A stretch of 64,000 nucleotides of DNA, taken from assembly GCA_963681505.1 (NCBI GenBank), contig OY811991.1:248001-312000 (forward strand), given 5' to 3'. This document shows, one piece after another, positions 53,277 through 64,000 of the stretch; position 1 is the stretch's first letter; each line of letters opens with the position of its first letter. The translations under genes were made by a program, and so were the position numbers. The stretch comes from Eunapius fragilis. Taxonomy: Eukaryota; Porifera; Demospongiae; Spongillida; Spongillidae. Below the pieces are notes generated by a model. It ran no database searches and was not told the origin of the DNA. It worked only from the letters and a program-made list of their open reading frames with translations.

Positions 53277-56200
53277 GACTTCTGCAGGAGTCATGCAAAT
53301 ATTTAGTTCACTCCTGCAGGAGTCATACATTCTGACATATTAGACTCCAGCAGCAGTCATCCAATCTGACATACTTGACTCCTGCAGGAGTCATGCAAAT
53401 ATATAGTTGACTCCTGCAAAAGTCATACATTCTAACATACTTGACTCCTGCAGGAGTCATACATGGAGATTGCTCACACCTTCAGGAGTCATACAAATTG
53501 ACATATGACTCCTGCAGGAGTCATTGATACTGACATACTTGACTCCTGCAGGAGTCATGCATGGAGATACTTGACTCTTGCAGGAGTCATACGTATTGAC
53601 ATAATTGACTCCAGCAGGAGTCATACATTGAAATACTTCAATCCTGCGGGAGTCATACATTGAGATACTTGACTCCTGCAGGAGTCATTCATACTGACAT
53701 ACTTGACTCCTGCAGGTTTCATGTATGGAGATCCTTGACTCCTGCAAGAGTCATACATATTGACATTCTTGACTCCTGCAGGAGTCATTCAATGAAATAC
53801 TTCACTCCTGCAGGAGTCATATATTGAAATACGTGACTCCTGCAGGAGTCATTGATAGTGACATATATTACTCCTGCAGGAGTCATACATGGAGATTGCT
53901 CACTCCTGCAGGAGTCATACATATTGACATATGGCTCCTGTAGTAGTCATTGATACTGACATACTTGACTCCTTCAGGAGTCATACATGGAGATACTTGA
54001 CTCCTGCAGGAGTCATACATATTGATATACTTGACTCCTGCAGGAGTCATACATTGAAATACTTGACTCCTGCGGGAGTCAGACATATTGACATACTTGA
54101 CTCCTGCAGGAGTCTTGCTCGGAGATACTTGACTCCTAGGAGTCATACATTGAGATACTTGACTCCTGCAGGAGTCTTGCATACTGACATACTTGACTCC
54201 TGCAGGAGACATGCAAATATATAGTTGACTCCTGCAGGAATCATGCATACTGACATACTTGACTCCTGCAGGAGTCATACATATTGAAATACTTGACTCC
54301 TGCAGGAGTCATACATTGAAATACTTGACTCCTGCAGGAGTCAGACATATTGACATACTTGACTCCTGCAGAGTCATAATAGAAATACTTGACTCCTGCA
54401 GGAGTCATACATTGAAATTCTTGAGAGACATACTTGACTCCTGCAGGAGTCATACATACTGACATACTTGACTCCTGCAGGAGTCATGCATGGAGATACT
54501 TGACTCTTGCAGGAGTCATACATTGAGATACTTGACTCCTGCAGGAGTCTTGCATACTGACATACTTGACTCCTGCAGGAGTCATGCATGGAGATAAATG
54601 ACTCGTGGAGGAGTCATACATATTGACATACTTTACTCCTGCAGGAGTCATTCATTGAATTATTTGACTCCTGCTGGAGTCATGCATACTGACAAATTTG
54701 ACTCTCGTAGGAGTCATACATTGAAATACTTGACTCCTGCAGGAGTCATTCTTTGTAACATATTTGACTCCTGCAGCAGTCATACAAACTGACGTACTTG
54801 ACTCCTACAGGAGTCATGCAAATAAATAGTTGACTCCTACAGGAGTCATTCATATTGACATACTTGACTCCTGCAGGACTCATACTCTTACAGGAGTCAC
54901 ACATGGAGATTGCTCACTCCTGCGGGAGTCATACAAATTGACATATGACTCCTGCAGGAGTCATTCATACTGACATTTATGACTCCTGCAGGAGTCATGC
55001 ATGGAGATACTTGACTCTTGCAGGAGTCATTCATAATGACATATTTGACTCCTGCAGTAGTCATACATTGACTCCTGCAGGAGTCATGCAAATAAATAGT
55101 TGACTCCTGCAGGAGTCATACATACTGACATACTTGACTCCTGCAGGAGTCATACATTGAAATACTTGACTCCTGCAGGAGTCATGCAAGTATAGACTTG
55201 ACTCCTGCAATAGTCATACATAATGATATATTTGACTCCTTCAGGAGTCACACATTGAAATACTTGAGTCATACATTGAAATACTTGACTCCTGCAGGAG
55301 TCATTGATACTGACATACGTGACTCCTGCAGGTGTCATGCACGGAGACCCTTGACTCCTGCAAGAGTCATACATATTGACATTCTTGACTACTGCAGGAG
55401 TCATTCATTGAAATACTTCACTCCGGCAGGAGTCATTCATTGAAATACTTCACTCCTGCAGGAGTCATTCATTGAAATACTTCACTCCTGCAGGAGTCAT
55501 TCATAGTGACATATTTGACTCCTGCAGGAGTCATACATGGAGATTTTTCACTCCTGTAGGAGTCATGCATGGAAATACTTGACTCCTGCAGAAGTCATAC
55601 ATATTGACATCTAAGTATAGAGTTGACTCCTGCAATAGTCATACGAAATGATATATTTGACTCCTGCAGGAGTCATACATTGAAATACTTGACTCCTGCA
55701 GGAGTCATTGATACTGACATACTAGACTCCTGCAGGTTTCATGTATGGAGATCCTTGACTCCTGCAAGAGTCATACATATTGACATTCTTGGCTCCTGCA
55801 GGCGTCATTCAATGAAATACTTCACTCCTGCAGGAGTCATATATTGAAATACGTGACTCCTGCAGGAGTCATTCATAGTGACATATTTTACACCTGCAGG
55901 AGTCATACATGGAGATTGCTCACTCCTGCAGGAGTCATACATATTGACATATGGCTCCTGTAGTAGTCATTGATACTGACAAACTTGACTCCTTCAGGAG
56001 TCATACATGGAGATACTTGACTCCTGCAGGAGTCATACATATTGATATACTTGACTCCTGCAGGAGTCATACATTGAAATACTTGACTCCTGCAGGAATC
56101 AGACATATTGACATACTTGACTCCTGCAGGAGTCATGCTTGGAGATACTTGACTCCTGCAGGAGTCATACATTGAGATACTTGACTCCTGCAGGAGTCTT

Positions 56201-59200
56201 GCATACTGACATACTTGACTCCTGCAGGAGTCATTCATTGTAACATATTTGACTCTTGCAGCAGTCATACAAACTGACTTACTTGACTCCTGCAGGAGTC
56301 ATGCAAATATATAGTTGACACCTATAGGAGTCATACATATTGACATACTTGACTCCTGCAGGACTCATACGTTTTGACATACTTGACTCCTGCAGGAGTC
56401 ATACATGGAAATTGCTGACTCTTGCAGGAGTCATACAAATTGACATATGACTCCAGCAGGAGTCATTCATTCTGACCTACTTGACTCCTGCAGGAATCAT
56501 GCATGGAGATACTTGACTCCTGCAGGAGTCATACATTGAGATACTTCACTCCTGCAGGAGTATTCCATACTGACATACTTGACTCCTGCAGGAGTCATGT
56601 ATGGAGATAATTGACTACTGGAGGAGTGATACATATTGACATACTTTACTCCTGCAGGAGTCATTCATTGAAATATTTGACTCCTGCTGGAGTCATGCAT
56701 ACTGACAAACTTGACTCTTGTAGGAGTCATACATTGAAATACTTGACTCCCGCAGGAGTCATTCATATTAGACTGCTGCACAAGTCATCCAAACTGACAT
56801 ACTTGTTTCCTGCAGGAGTCATTCATAGTGACATATTTTACGCCTGCAGGAGTCATACATGGAGATTGCTCACTCCTGCAGGAGTCATACATATTGACGT
56901 ATGGCTCCTGTAGTAGTCATTGATACTGACATACTTGACTCCTTCAGGAGTCATACATGGAGATACTTGACTCCTGCAGGAGTCATACATATTGATACAC
57001 TTGACTCCTGCAGGAGTCATACATTGAAATACTTGACTCCTGCAGGAGTCAGACATAATGACATACTTGACTCCTGCAGGAGTCATGCTTGGAGATACTT
57101 GACTCCTGCAGGAGTCATACATTGAGATACTTGACTCCTGCAGGAGTCTTCCATACTGACATACTTGACTCCTGCAGGAATCATGCAAATATATAGTTGT
57201 CTCCTGCAGGAGTCAAGCATACTGACATACTTTACTCCTGCAGCATACATATTGATATTTCTTGACTCCTGCAGGAGTCATACATTGAAATACTTGACTC
57301 CTGCAGGAGTCAGACATATTGACATACTTGACTCCTGCAAGAGTCATAATTGAAATACTTGACTCCTGCAGGAGTCATTCATTGAAATTCTTGAGAGACA
57401 TACTTGACTCCTTCAGGAGTCATACGTACTGACATACTTGACTCCTGCAGGAGTCATTCATGGAGATACTTGACTCCTGCAGGAGTCATACATTGAGATA
57501 CTTGACTCCTGCAGGAGTCTTGCATACTGACATACTTGACTCCTGCAGGAGTCATTGTAACATATTTGACTCCTGCAGCAGTCATACAAACTGACTTACT
57601 TGACTCCTGCAGGAGTCATGCAAATATATAGTTGACACCTACAGGAGTCATACATATTGACATACTTGACTCCTGCAGGACTCATACATTCTGACATACT
57701 TGACTCCTGCAGGAGTCATACATGGAGATTGCTGACTCCTGCAGGAGTCATACAAATTGACATATGACTCCAGCAGGATTCATTCATACTGACCTACTTG
57801 ACTCCTGCAGGAGTCATGCATGGAGATACTTGACTCCTGCAGGAGTCATGCATTGAGATACTTGACTCCTGCAGGAGTCTTGCATACTGACATACTTGAC
57901 TCCTGCAGGAGTCATGCATGGAGATAATTGACTACTGGAGGAGTCATACATATTGACATACTTTACTCCTGCAGGAGTCATTTATTGAAATATTTGTCTC
58001 CTGCTGGAGTCATGCATACTGACAAACTTGACTCTTGTAGGAGTCATACATTGAAATACTTGACTCCTGCAGGAGTCATTCATTTAGACATATTAGACTC
58101 CTGCACAAGTCATCCAATCTGACATACTTGACTCCTGCAGGAGTCATTCATAGTGACTTATTTTACTCCTGCAGGAGTCATACATGGAGATTGCTCACTC
58201 CTGCAGGAGTCATACATATTGACATATGGCTCCTGTAGTAGTCATTCATACTGACATACTTGACTCCTTCAGGAGTCATACATGGAGATACTTGACTCCT
58301 GCAGGAGTCATACATATTGATACACTTGACTCCTGCAAGAGTCATACATTGAAATACTTGACTCTTGCAGGAGTCAGACATAATGACATACTTGACTCCT
58401 GCAGGAGTCATGCTTGGAGATACTTGACTCCTGCAGGAGTCATACATTGAGATACTTGACTCCTGCAGGAGTCTTGCATACTGACATACTTGACTCCTGC
58501 AGGAATCATGCAAATATATAGTTGACTCCTGCAGGAGTCATGCATACTGACATACTTTACTCCTGCAGCATACATATTGAAATACTTGACTCCTGCAGGA
58601 GTCATACATTGAAATACTTGACTCCTGCAGGAATCAGACATATTGACATACTTGACTCCTGCAAGAGTCATAATTGAAATACTTGACTCCTGCAGGAGTC
58701 ATACATTGAAATTCTTGAGAGACATACTTGACTCCTGCAGGAGTCATACATACTGACATACTTGACTCCTGCAGGAGTCATGCATGGAGATACTTGACTC
58801 CAGCCGGAGTCATACATTGAGATACTTGACTCCTGCAGGAGTCTTGCATACTGACATACTTGACTCCTGCAGGAGTCATGCATGGAGATAAATGACTCCT
58901 GGAAGAGTCATACATATTGACATACTATACTCCTGCAGGAGTCATTCAAATATATATTTGACTCCTGCCGGAGTCATGCATTCTGACAAACTTGACTCTT
59001 GTAGGAGTCATACATTGAAATACTTGACTCCTGCTGGAGTCATTCATTGTAACATATTAGACTCCTGCAGCAGTCATACAAACTGACATACTTGACTCCT
59101 GCAGGAGTCATGCAAATAAAAAGTTGACTCCTACAGGAGTCATACATAATGACATACTTGACTCCTGCAGGACTCATACTCCTGCAGGAGTCATGCATGG

Positions 59201-61245
59201 AGATTGCTCACTCCTGCATGAGTCATACATATTGACATATGGCTCCTGTAGTAGTCAATGATACTGACATACATGACTCCTTCAGGAGTCATACATTGAA
59301 ACAATTCACTCCAGCAGGAGTCATACATTGAAATACTTGACTCCTGCAGGAGTCATTCATAGTGACATACTTGACTCCTTCTGGAGTCAAACATACTGAC
59401 AAACTTGACTCCTGCAGGAGTCATGCATGGAGATTTTTCACTCCTGTAGGAGTCATGCATGGAGATACTTGACTCCAGCAGAAGTCATACATATTGACAT
59501 CCTTGACTCCTGCAGGAGTCATACATTGAAATACTTGACTCCTGCAGAGTTGCATTGTGACATACTTGACACTTGCAGGAGTCATACATTGAGATACTTG
59601 ACTCCTGCAGGAGTCCTACATATTGACATACTTGACTCCTGCGGGAGTTATGCTTTGAAATACTTGACTCCCGCAGGAGTCATACATTGAAATACTTGAC
59701 TCCCGCAGGAGTCAATCATTTAAATTCTTGACTCCTACAGGAGTCATGCATAGTGACATACTTGCATCTTGCAGGAGCATTAGTGACATACTTGCATAAT
59801 GACATACTTGCATCCTGCAGGAGTCATACATTGAGATACTTGACTCGTGCTGGAGTCATGCATACTGACATACTTGACTCCTGCAGGAGTCATGCATGGA
59901 AATACTTGACTCCTGCAGGAGTCATACATATCGAAATACTTGACTCCTGCAGGAGTCATACATTGAAATACTTGACTCCTGCAGGAGTCAGACATATTGA
60001 CATACATGACTCCTGCAGGAGTCATAATTAAAATAATTGACTCCTGCAGGACTCGTACATTGAAATACTTGAGTGACATACTTGACTCCTGCAGGTATCA
60101 CACATACTGAAATACTTGACTCCTGCAGAAGTCATGCTTGGAGATACTTGACTCCTGCAGAAATCATACATTAGCATTCTTGACTGCTGCAGGAGTCTTG
60201 CATATTGACATACTTGACTCCTGCAGGAGTCATGCATATATATAGTTGACTCCTGCATGAGTCATACATACTGACATACTTGACTCCTGCAGCAGTCATA
60301 CATATTGAAATACTTGACTCCTGCAGGAGTCATACATTGAAATACTTGACTTCTGAAGGAGTCAGAGATATTGACATACTTGACTCCTGCAGGAGTCATG
60401 CATATATATAGTTGACTCCTGCAGGAGTCATACATACTGACATACTTGACTCCTGCAGGAGTCATACATATTGAAATACTTGACTCCTGCAGGAGTCATA
60501 CATTGAAATACTTGACTCCTGAAGGAGTCATCATTGTTGAAAAAATGACATTCATGACTCCTCAATCAATCCAATATTGAACCTGGTGACGCAGGTTCAG
60601 ATACTTGACTCCTGCAGGAGTAATTCATGGAGATGCATGACTCCTGGAGGAGTTATACATAATGACATACTTTATTCCTGCAGGAGTCCTTCATTGAAAT
60701 ATTTGACTCCTGCAGGAGTCATACATTGAAATACTTGACTCCTGCAGGAGTCATTCATAGTGACATACTTGACTCCTGCTGGAGTCAAACATACTGACAT
60801 ACTTGACTCCTGCAGAAGTCATACATGGAGATTTTTCACTCCTGTAGGAGTCATGCATGGAGATATTTGACTCCAGCAGAAGTCATACATATTGACATTC
60901 TTGACTCCTGCAGGAGTCATACATTGAAATACTTGACTCCTGCAGGAGTGTTGCATTGTGACATACTTGACTCCAGCAGAAGTCATACATATTGACATCC
61001 TTGACTCCTGCAGGAGTCATACATTGAAATACTTGACTCCTGCAGGAGTGTTGCATTGTGACATACTTGACTCCTGCTGGAGTTATGCTTTGAAATACTT
61101 GACTCCCGCAGGAGTCATACATTGAAATACTTGACTCCCGCAGGAGACAATCATGTAAATTCTTGACTCCTACAGGAGTCATGCATAGTGACATACTTGC
61201 ATCCTACAGGAGTCATAGTGACATACTTGCATAATGACATACTTG
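53277..61245. repeat. Palindromic 32/34-bp satellite array (right block, part 2)
   Basis: It continues the array cut at 51940, with linkers TACATTGAAATACT, TACATACTGACATACT and TGCAAATATATAGT. Longer modules recur. The module with CATGGAGATTGCTCACTCCT and ATGGCTCCTGTAGTAGTCAT is near 53888, 55910, 56860, 58185 and, diverged, 59200. The one with GAAATTCTTGAGAGACATAC is near 54414, 57385 and 58708. The module with GCAGGTTTCATGTATGGAGA is near 53715 and 55735. The block is a higher-order repeat of roughly 0.9-2 kb modules with deletions. Open frames inside it are repeat shadows. Confidence 0.95.
60525..60600. other. Non-satellite interruption with short hairpin
   Basis: Between two satellite cores lie about 75 bp that do not fit the unit, including AATGACATTCATGACTCCTC and AATCAATCCAATATT. 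At 60579-60598 the arms GAACCTG and CAGGTTC are separated by GTGACG and could form a 7-bp stem. I recognise no element or RNA gene. Confidence 0.5.
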
Positions 61246-61388
61246 TCCCGAATTGCCCCGAATTGTTACAGATTGATCCTGCGAAAGTGCAGTAATCCGT
61301 CGCAGCGCGCCGGATTGCGCTGAATTGTTGCAGATTGAACCCGTGAAAGCGCAGCAATCGGTCGCAGCGCGCTGAATTGTGACGAATA
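61246..61388 (+). repeat. 62-bp CpG-rich satellite, right block 1
   Basis: Just over two units in the same orientation as the left-hand blocks, joined directly to the palindromic satellite at TACTTGTCCCGAATTGCC. Here the 62-bp repeat touches the palindromic satellite, a junction not seen on the left. Confidence 0.93.
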
Positions 61389-62268
61389 ACCAATCCCACT
61401 ACAAATCCCACTACCAATCCTACTACCGATCCCACTACCACTACCAATCCCACTACCAATCCCACTACCAATCCCACTACCTCTACCACTACCACTACCA
61501 ATCCCACTACCACTACCACTATCAATCCCACTACCACTCGCACTACAACAACCAATCCCACTACCAATCCCACTAACAATCCCACTATCACTACCACTAC
61601 CACTACCAATCCCACTACCACTACCACTACCAATCCCAATACCACTACCACTAAAAATCCCACTCCCGATCCCACTACCACTACAATTACCACTACCAAT
61701 CCCACTACCAATCCCACTACCAATCCCACTACCAATCCCACTACCACTACCACTACCACTACCCATCCCACAACAAATCCCACTACCTCTTCCACTACCA
61801 CTACCAATCCCACTACCACTACCACTACCAATCCCACTACCAATCCCTCTACCAATCCCACTACCAATCCCTCTACCACTACCACTACCACTACCAATCC
61901 CACTACCAATCCCACTACCACTACCACTACAAATCCCACTACCACTACCACTACCAATCCCACTACCAATCCCTCTACCAATCCCACTACCAATCCCTCT
62001 ACCACTACCACTACCAATCCCACTACCACTACAATTTCCACTACCAATCCCACTACCAATCCCACCACCAATCAATCCCACTACCACAACATCTACCAAT
62101 CCCACTACCAATCCCACTACCAATCCCACTACCAATCCCACTACCAATCCCACTACCACTACCAATCCCACTACAAATCCCACTACCAATCCCACTACCA
62201 CTACCACTACCACTACCAATCCCACTACCAATCCCACTACCACTACCACTACCAATCCCACTACCACT
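61389..62268 (-). repeat. 12-mer array, reversed orientation, right block 1
   Basis: Plus strand reads AATCCCACTACC and CACTAC half units, the reverse complement of the left-hand arrays. Half units are abundant and substitutions frequent (AACAATCCC, CACTCGCACTAC, CTAAAAATCCC), so it is more diverged than the 13-30 kb array. Confidence 0.95.
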
Positions 62269-62380
62269 AAGCAATCGGTCTCGGTGCGCCGAATTGCCCC
62301 GAATTGTTACAGATTGATCCTGCGAAAGTACAGGCATCCATCGCAGCGCGCCGAATTGTGTTGAATTTTTGCAGATTGAA
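62269..62380 (+). repeat. 62-bp CpG-rich satellite, right block 2
   Basis: Under two units, entering through CTAAGCAATCGGTCTCGGTG. Orientation matches the other 62-bp blocks although the flanking 12-mers are reversed. Confidence 0.9.
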
Positions 62381-62738
62381 CCACTACCACTACCACTACC
62401 AATCTCAATACCAATCTCACTACCTCTACCACTACCAATCCCACTACCACTCCCACTACCAATCCCACTACCACTACCACTACTACTACCAATCTCAATA
62501 CCAATCCCACTACCAATCCCACTACCACTACCACTACCACGGCCAATCCCACTACCTCTACCACTACCACTACTAATCCCACTACCAATCCCACTCCTAT
62601 TACCACTACCAATCCCACTACCTCTACCACTATCTCTAACAATCCCACTACCACTACCACTACCATTACCAATCCCACTACCAATCCCACTGCCTTTACC
62701 ACTACCACTACCAATCCCACTACCAATCCCACTACCAC
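62381..62738 (-). repeat. 12-mer array, reversed orientation, right block 2
   Basis: Short array of CACTAC and AATCCCACTACC units with variants AATCTCAATACC and CACGGCCAATCCC. Confidence 0.93.
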
Positions 62739-63099
62739 TAAGCAATCGGTCTCGGCGCGCCGAATTGCCCCGAATTGTTACAGATTGTTCCTGCGAAAGT
62801 GCATCAATCGGTCGCAGCGCACCGAATTGTGCCAAGTAACATATTGCAGATTGATCCCGCAAAAGTGCAGCAATCCGTCTCAGCGTGCCGAAATGCGCCT
62901 AATTGTTGCAGATTAATCCCGCCATAGTGAAGCAATCGGTCTCAGCGCGCCAAATTGCCCCGAATTGTTGCAGATTGATCCAGCGATAGTGCAGCAATCC
63001 GTTGTAGCGCGCCGAATTGTTACAGATTGGTTCCGCGAAAGTGCTGCAATCCGTCGCAGCGCGCCGAATTGCGCTGAATTGTTACAGATAGATCCCGCA
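62739..63099 (+). repeat. 62-bp CpG-rich satellite, right block 3
   Basis: About six units. It enters through the same CTAAGCAATCGGTCTCGG junction as right block 2 and leaves at GATCCCGCAATCCCACTTC into reversed 12-mers. Confidence 0.93.
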
Positions 63100-64000
63100 A
63101 TCCCACTTCAAATACCACTACCAATCCCACTACCAATCCCACTACCACTACCACTACCACAAACAAACCCACAACCAATTCCACTACCAATACCGTGGCC
63201 AATCCCACTACCACTACCACTTCCAATCCCACTACCACTACCAATACCAATCCCACTACTTATCCCACTACCACTATAATGACCACTACCAATCCCACTA
63301 CCAATCCCATTACCGCTACCACTACCAATCCCACTACCAATCCCACTACCACTACCAATAGCAATCGATCTACCACTACCACTACCAAGTCCCCTACCAA
63401 TCCCACGACCACTACAATTTCCACTACCAATCCCACTACCAATCCCACTAACAATCCCACTACCACTACCACTACCAATCCCACTACCACTACCACTACA
63501 AATCCCACTACCGATCCCACTACCACTACAATTACCACTACCAATCCCACCACCGATCCCACTACCAATCCCACTACCAATCCCACTACCACTACAACTA
63601 CCACTACCAATCCCACTACCAATCCCACTACCTTTAGCACTACCACTACCAATCCCACTACCACTACCAATCCCACTACCAATCCCACTACCAATCCCAC
63701 TACCAATCCCACTACCAATCCCACTACCAATCCCACTACCACTACCAATCCCACTACTAATCCCACGACCACTACAATTTCCACTACCAATCCCACTACT
63801 AATCCCACTATCAATCCCACTACCACTACCACTACCACTACCAATCCCACTACCAATCCCACTACCAATCCCACTAACAATCCCACTACCACTACCACTA
63901 CCAATCCCACTACCAATCCCACTACCAATCCCACTACCAATCCCACTACCACTACCAATCCCACTACCAATCCCACTACCTCAACCACTACCACTACCAA
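63100..64000 (-). repeat. 12-mer array, reversed orientation, right block 3 (runs off the window)
   Basis: AATCCCACTACC units continue to the window edge. Variants such as CACGACCACTACAATTTCC recur near 63402 and 63765, which suggests a duplicated module of about 360 bp. Confidence 0.93.

Overview
The window is almost entirely tandem-repeat DNA of a eukaryote. I find no intact protein-coding gene and no tRNA gene. It is built from three unrelated satellite families, one short low-copy island, and one rearranged Ty3/gypsy-type LTR retroelement that carries the 5' end of a 28S rRNA gene. The gag and pol fragments resemble Ty3/gypsy lineages common in animals, so a metazoan is my best guess. The 28S fragment was not enough for me to name a clade. 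The setting looks like constitutive heterochromatin (pericentromeric, subtelomeric or sex-chromosome-like), but this is inferred from repeat content only.

Layout. (1) 1-13170: array of 32/34-bp units built on the perfect 18-bp palindrome TGACTCCTGCAGGAGTCA, with a 1481-bp tandem duplication at 5390-8359. (2) 13201-30288: a 17-kb array of the 12-mer GGTAGTGGGATT and its 6-bp half GGTAGT. It holds several nested segmental duplications and one 240-bp inverted block at 28783-29022. (3) 30289-44168: alternation of a CpG-dense 62-bp repeat with CpG-poor 12-mer arrays. This forms a composite higher-order repeat of about 2.8-3.4 kb with the same two junctions recurring five times. (4) 44169-49289: a longer 12-mer array. 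(5) 49290-51141: low-copy DNA with two related fragments of an unrecognised sequence and two degenerate local duplications. (6) 51142-61245: a second, more diverged array of the palindromic repeat, interrupted at 51941-53271 by the retroelement. (7) 61246-64000: 62-bp repeats alternating with 12-mer arrays in the opposite orientation to the left half.

The retroelement is the most informative object. Both outer ends are the same end of one short LTR (126-128 bp, TGTGA...TCACA), so the two LTRs face outward in inverted orientation, each with the last part of pol and a polypurine tract inside it. Between them lie, all on the minus strand, a gag fragment fused in frame to the start of reverse transcriptase, then about 245 bp of 28S rRNA starting at its 5' end, then the pol C-terminus. 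The unit sits in a satellite unit with an imperfect 5-bp target duplication. The simplest reading is a multiply template-switched cDNA that integrase inserted as one molecule.

The very long open frames in the arrays are by-products of repeat units whose length is a multiple of three and which lack stop codons. I do not call them genes.
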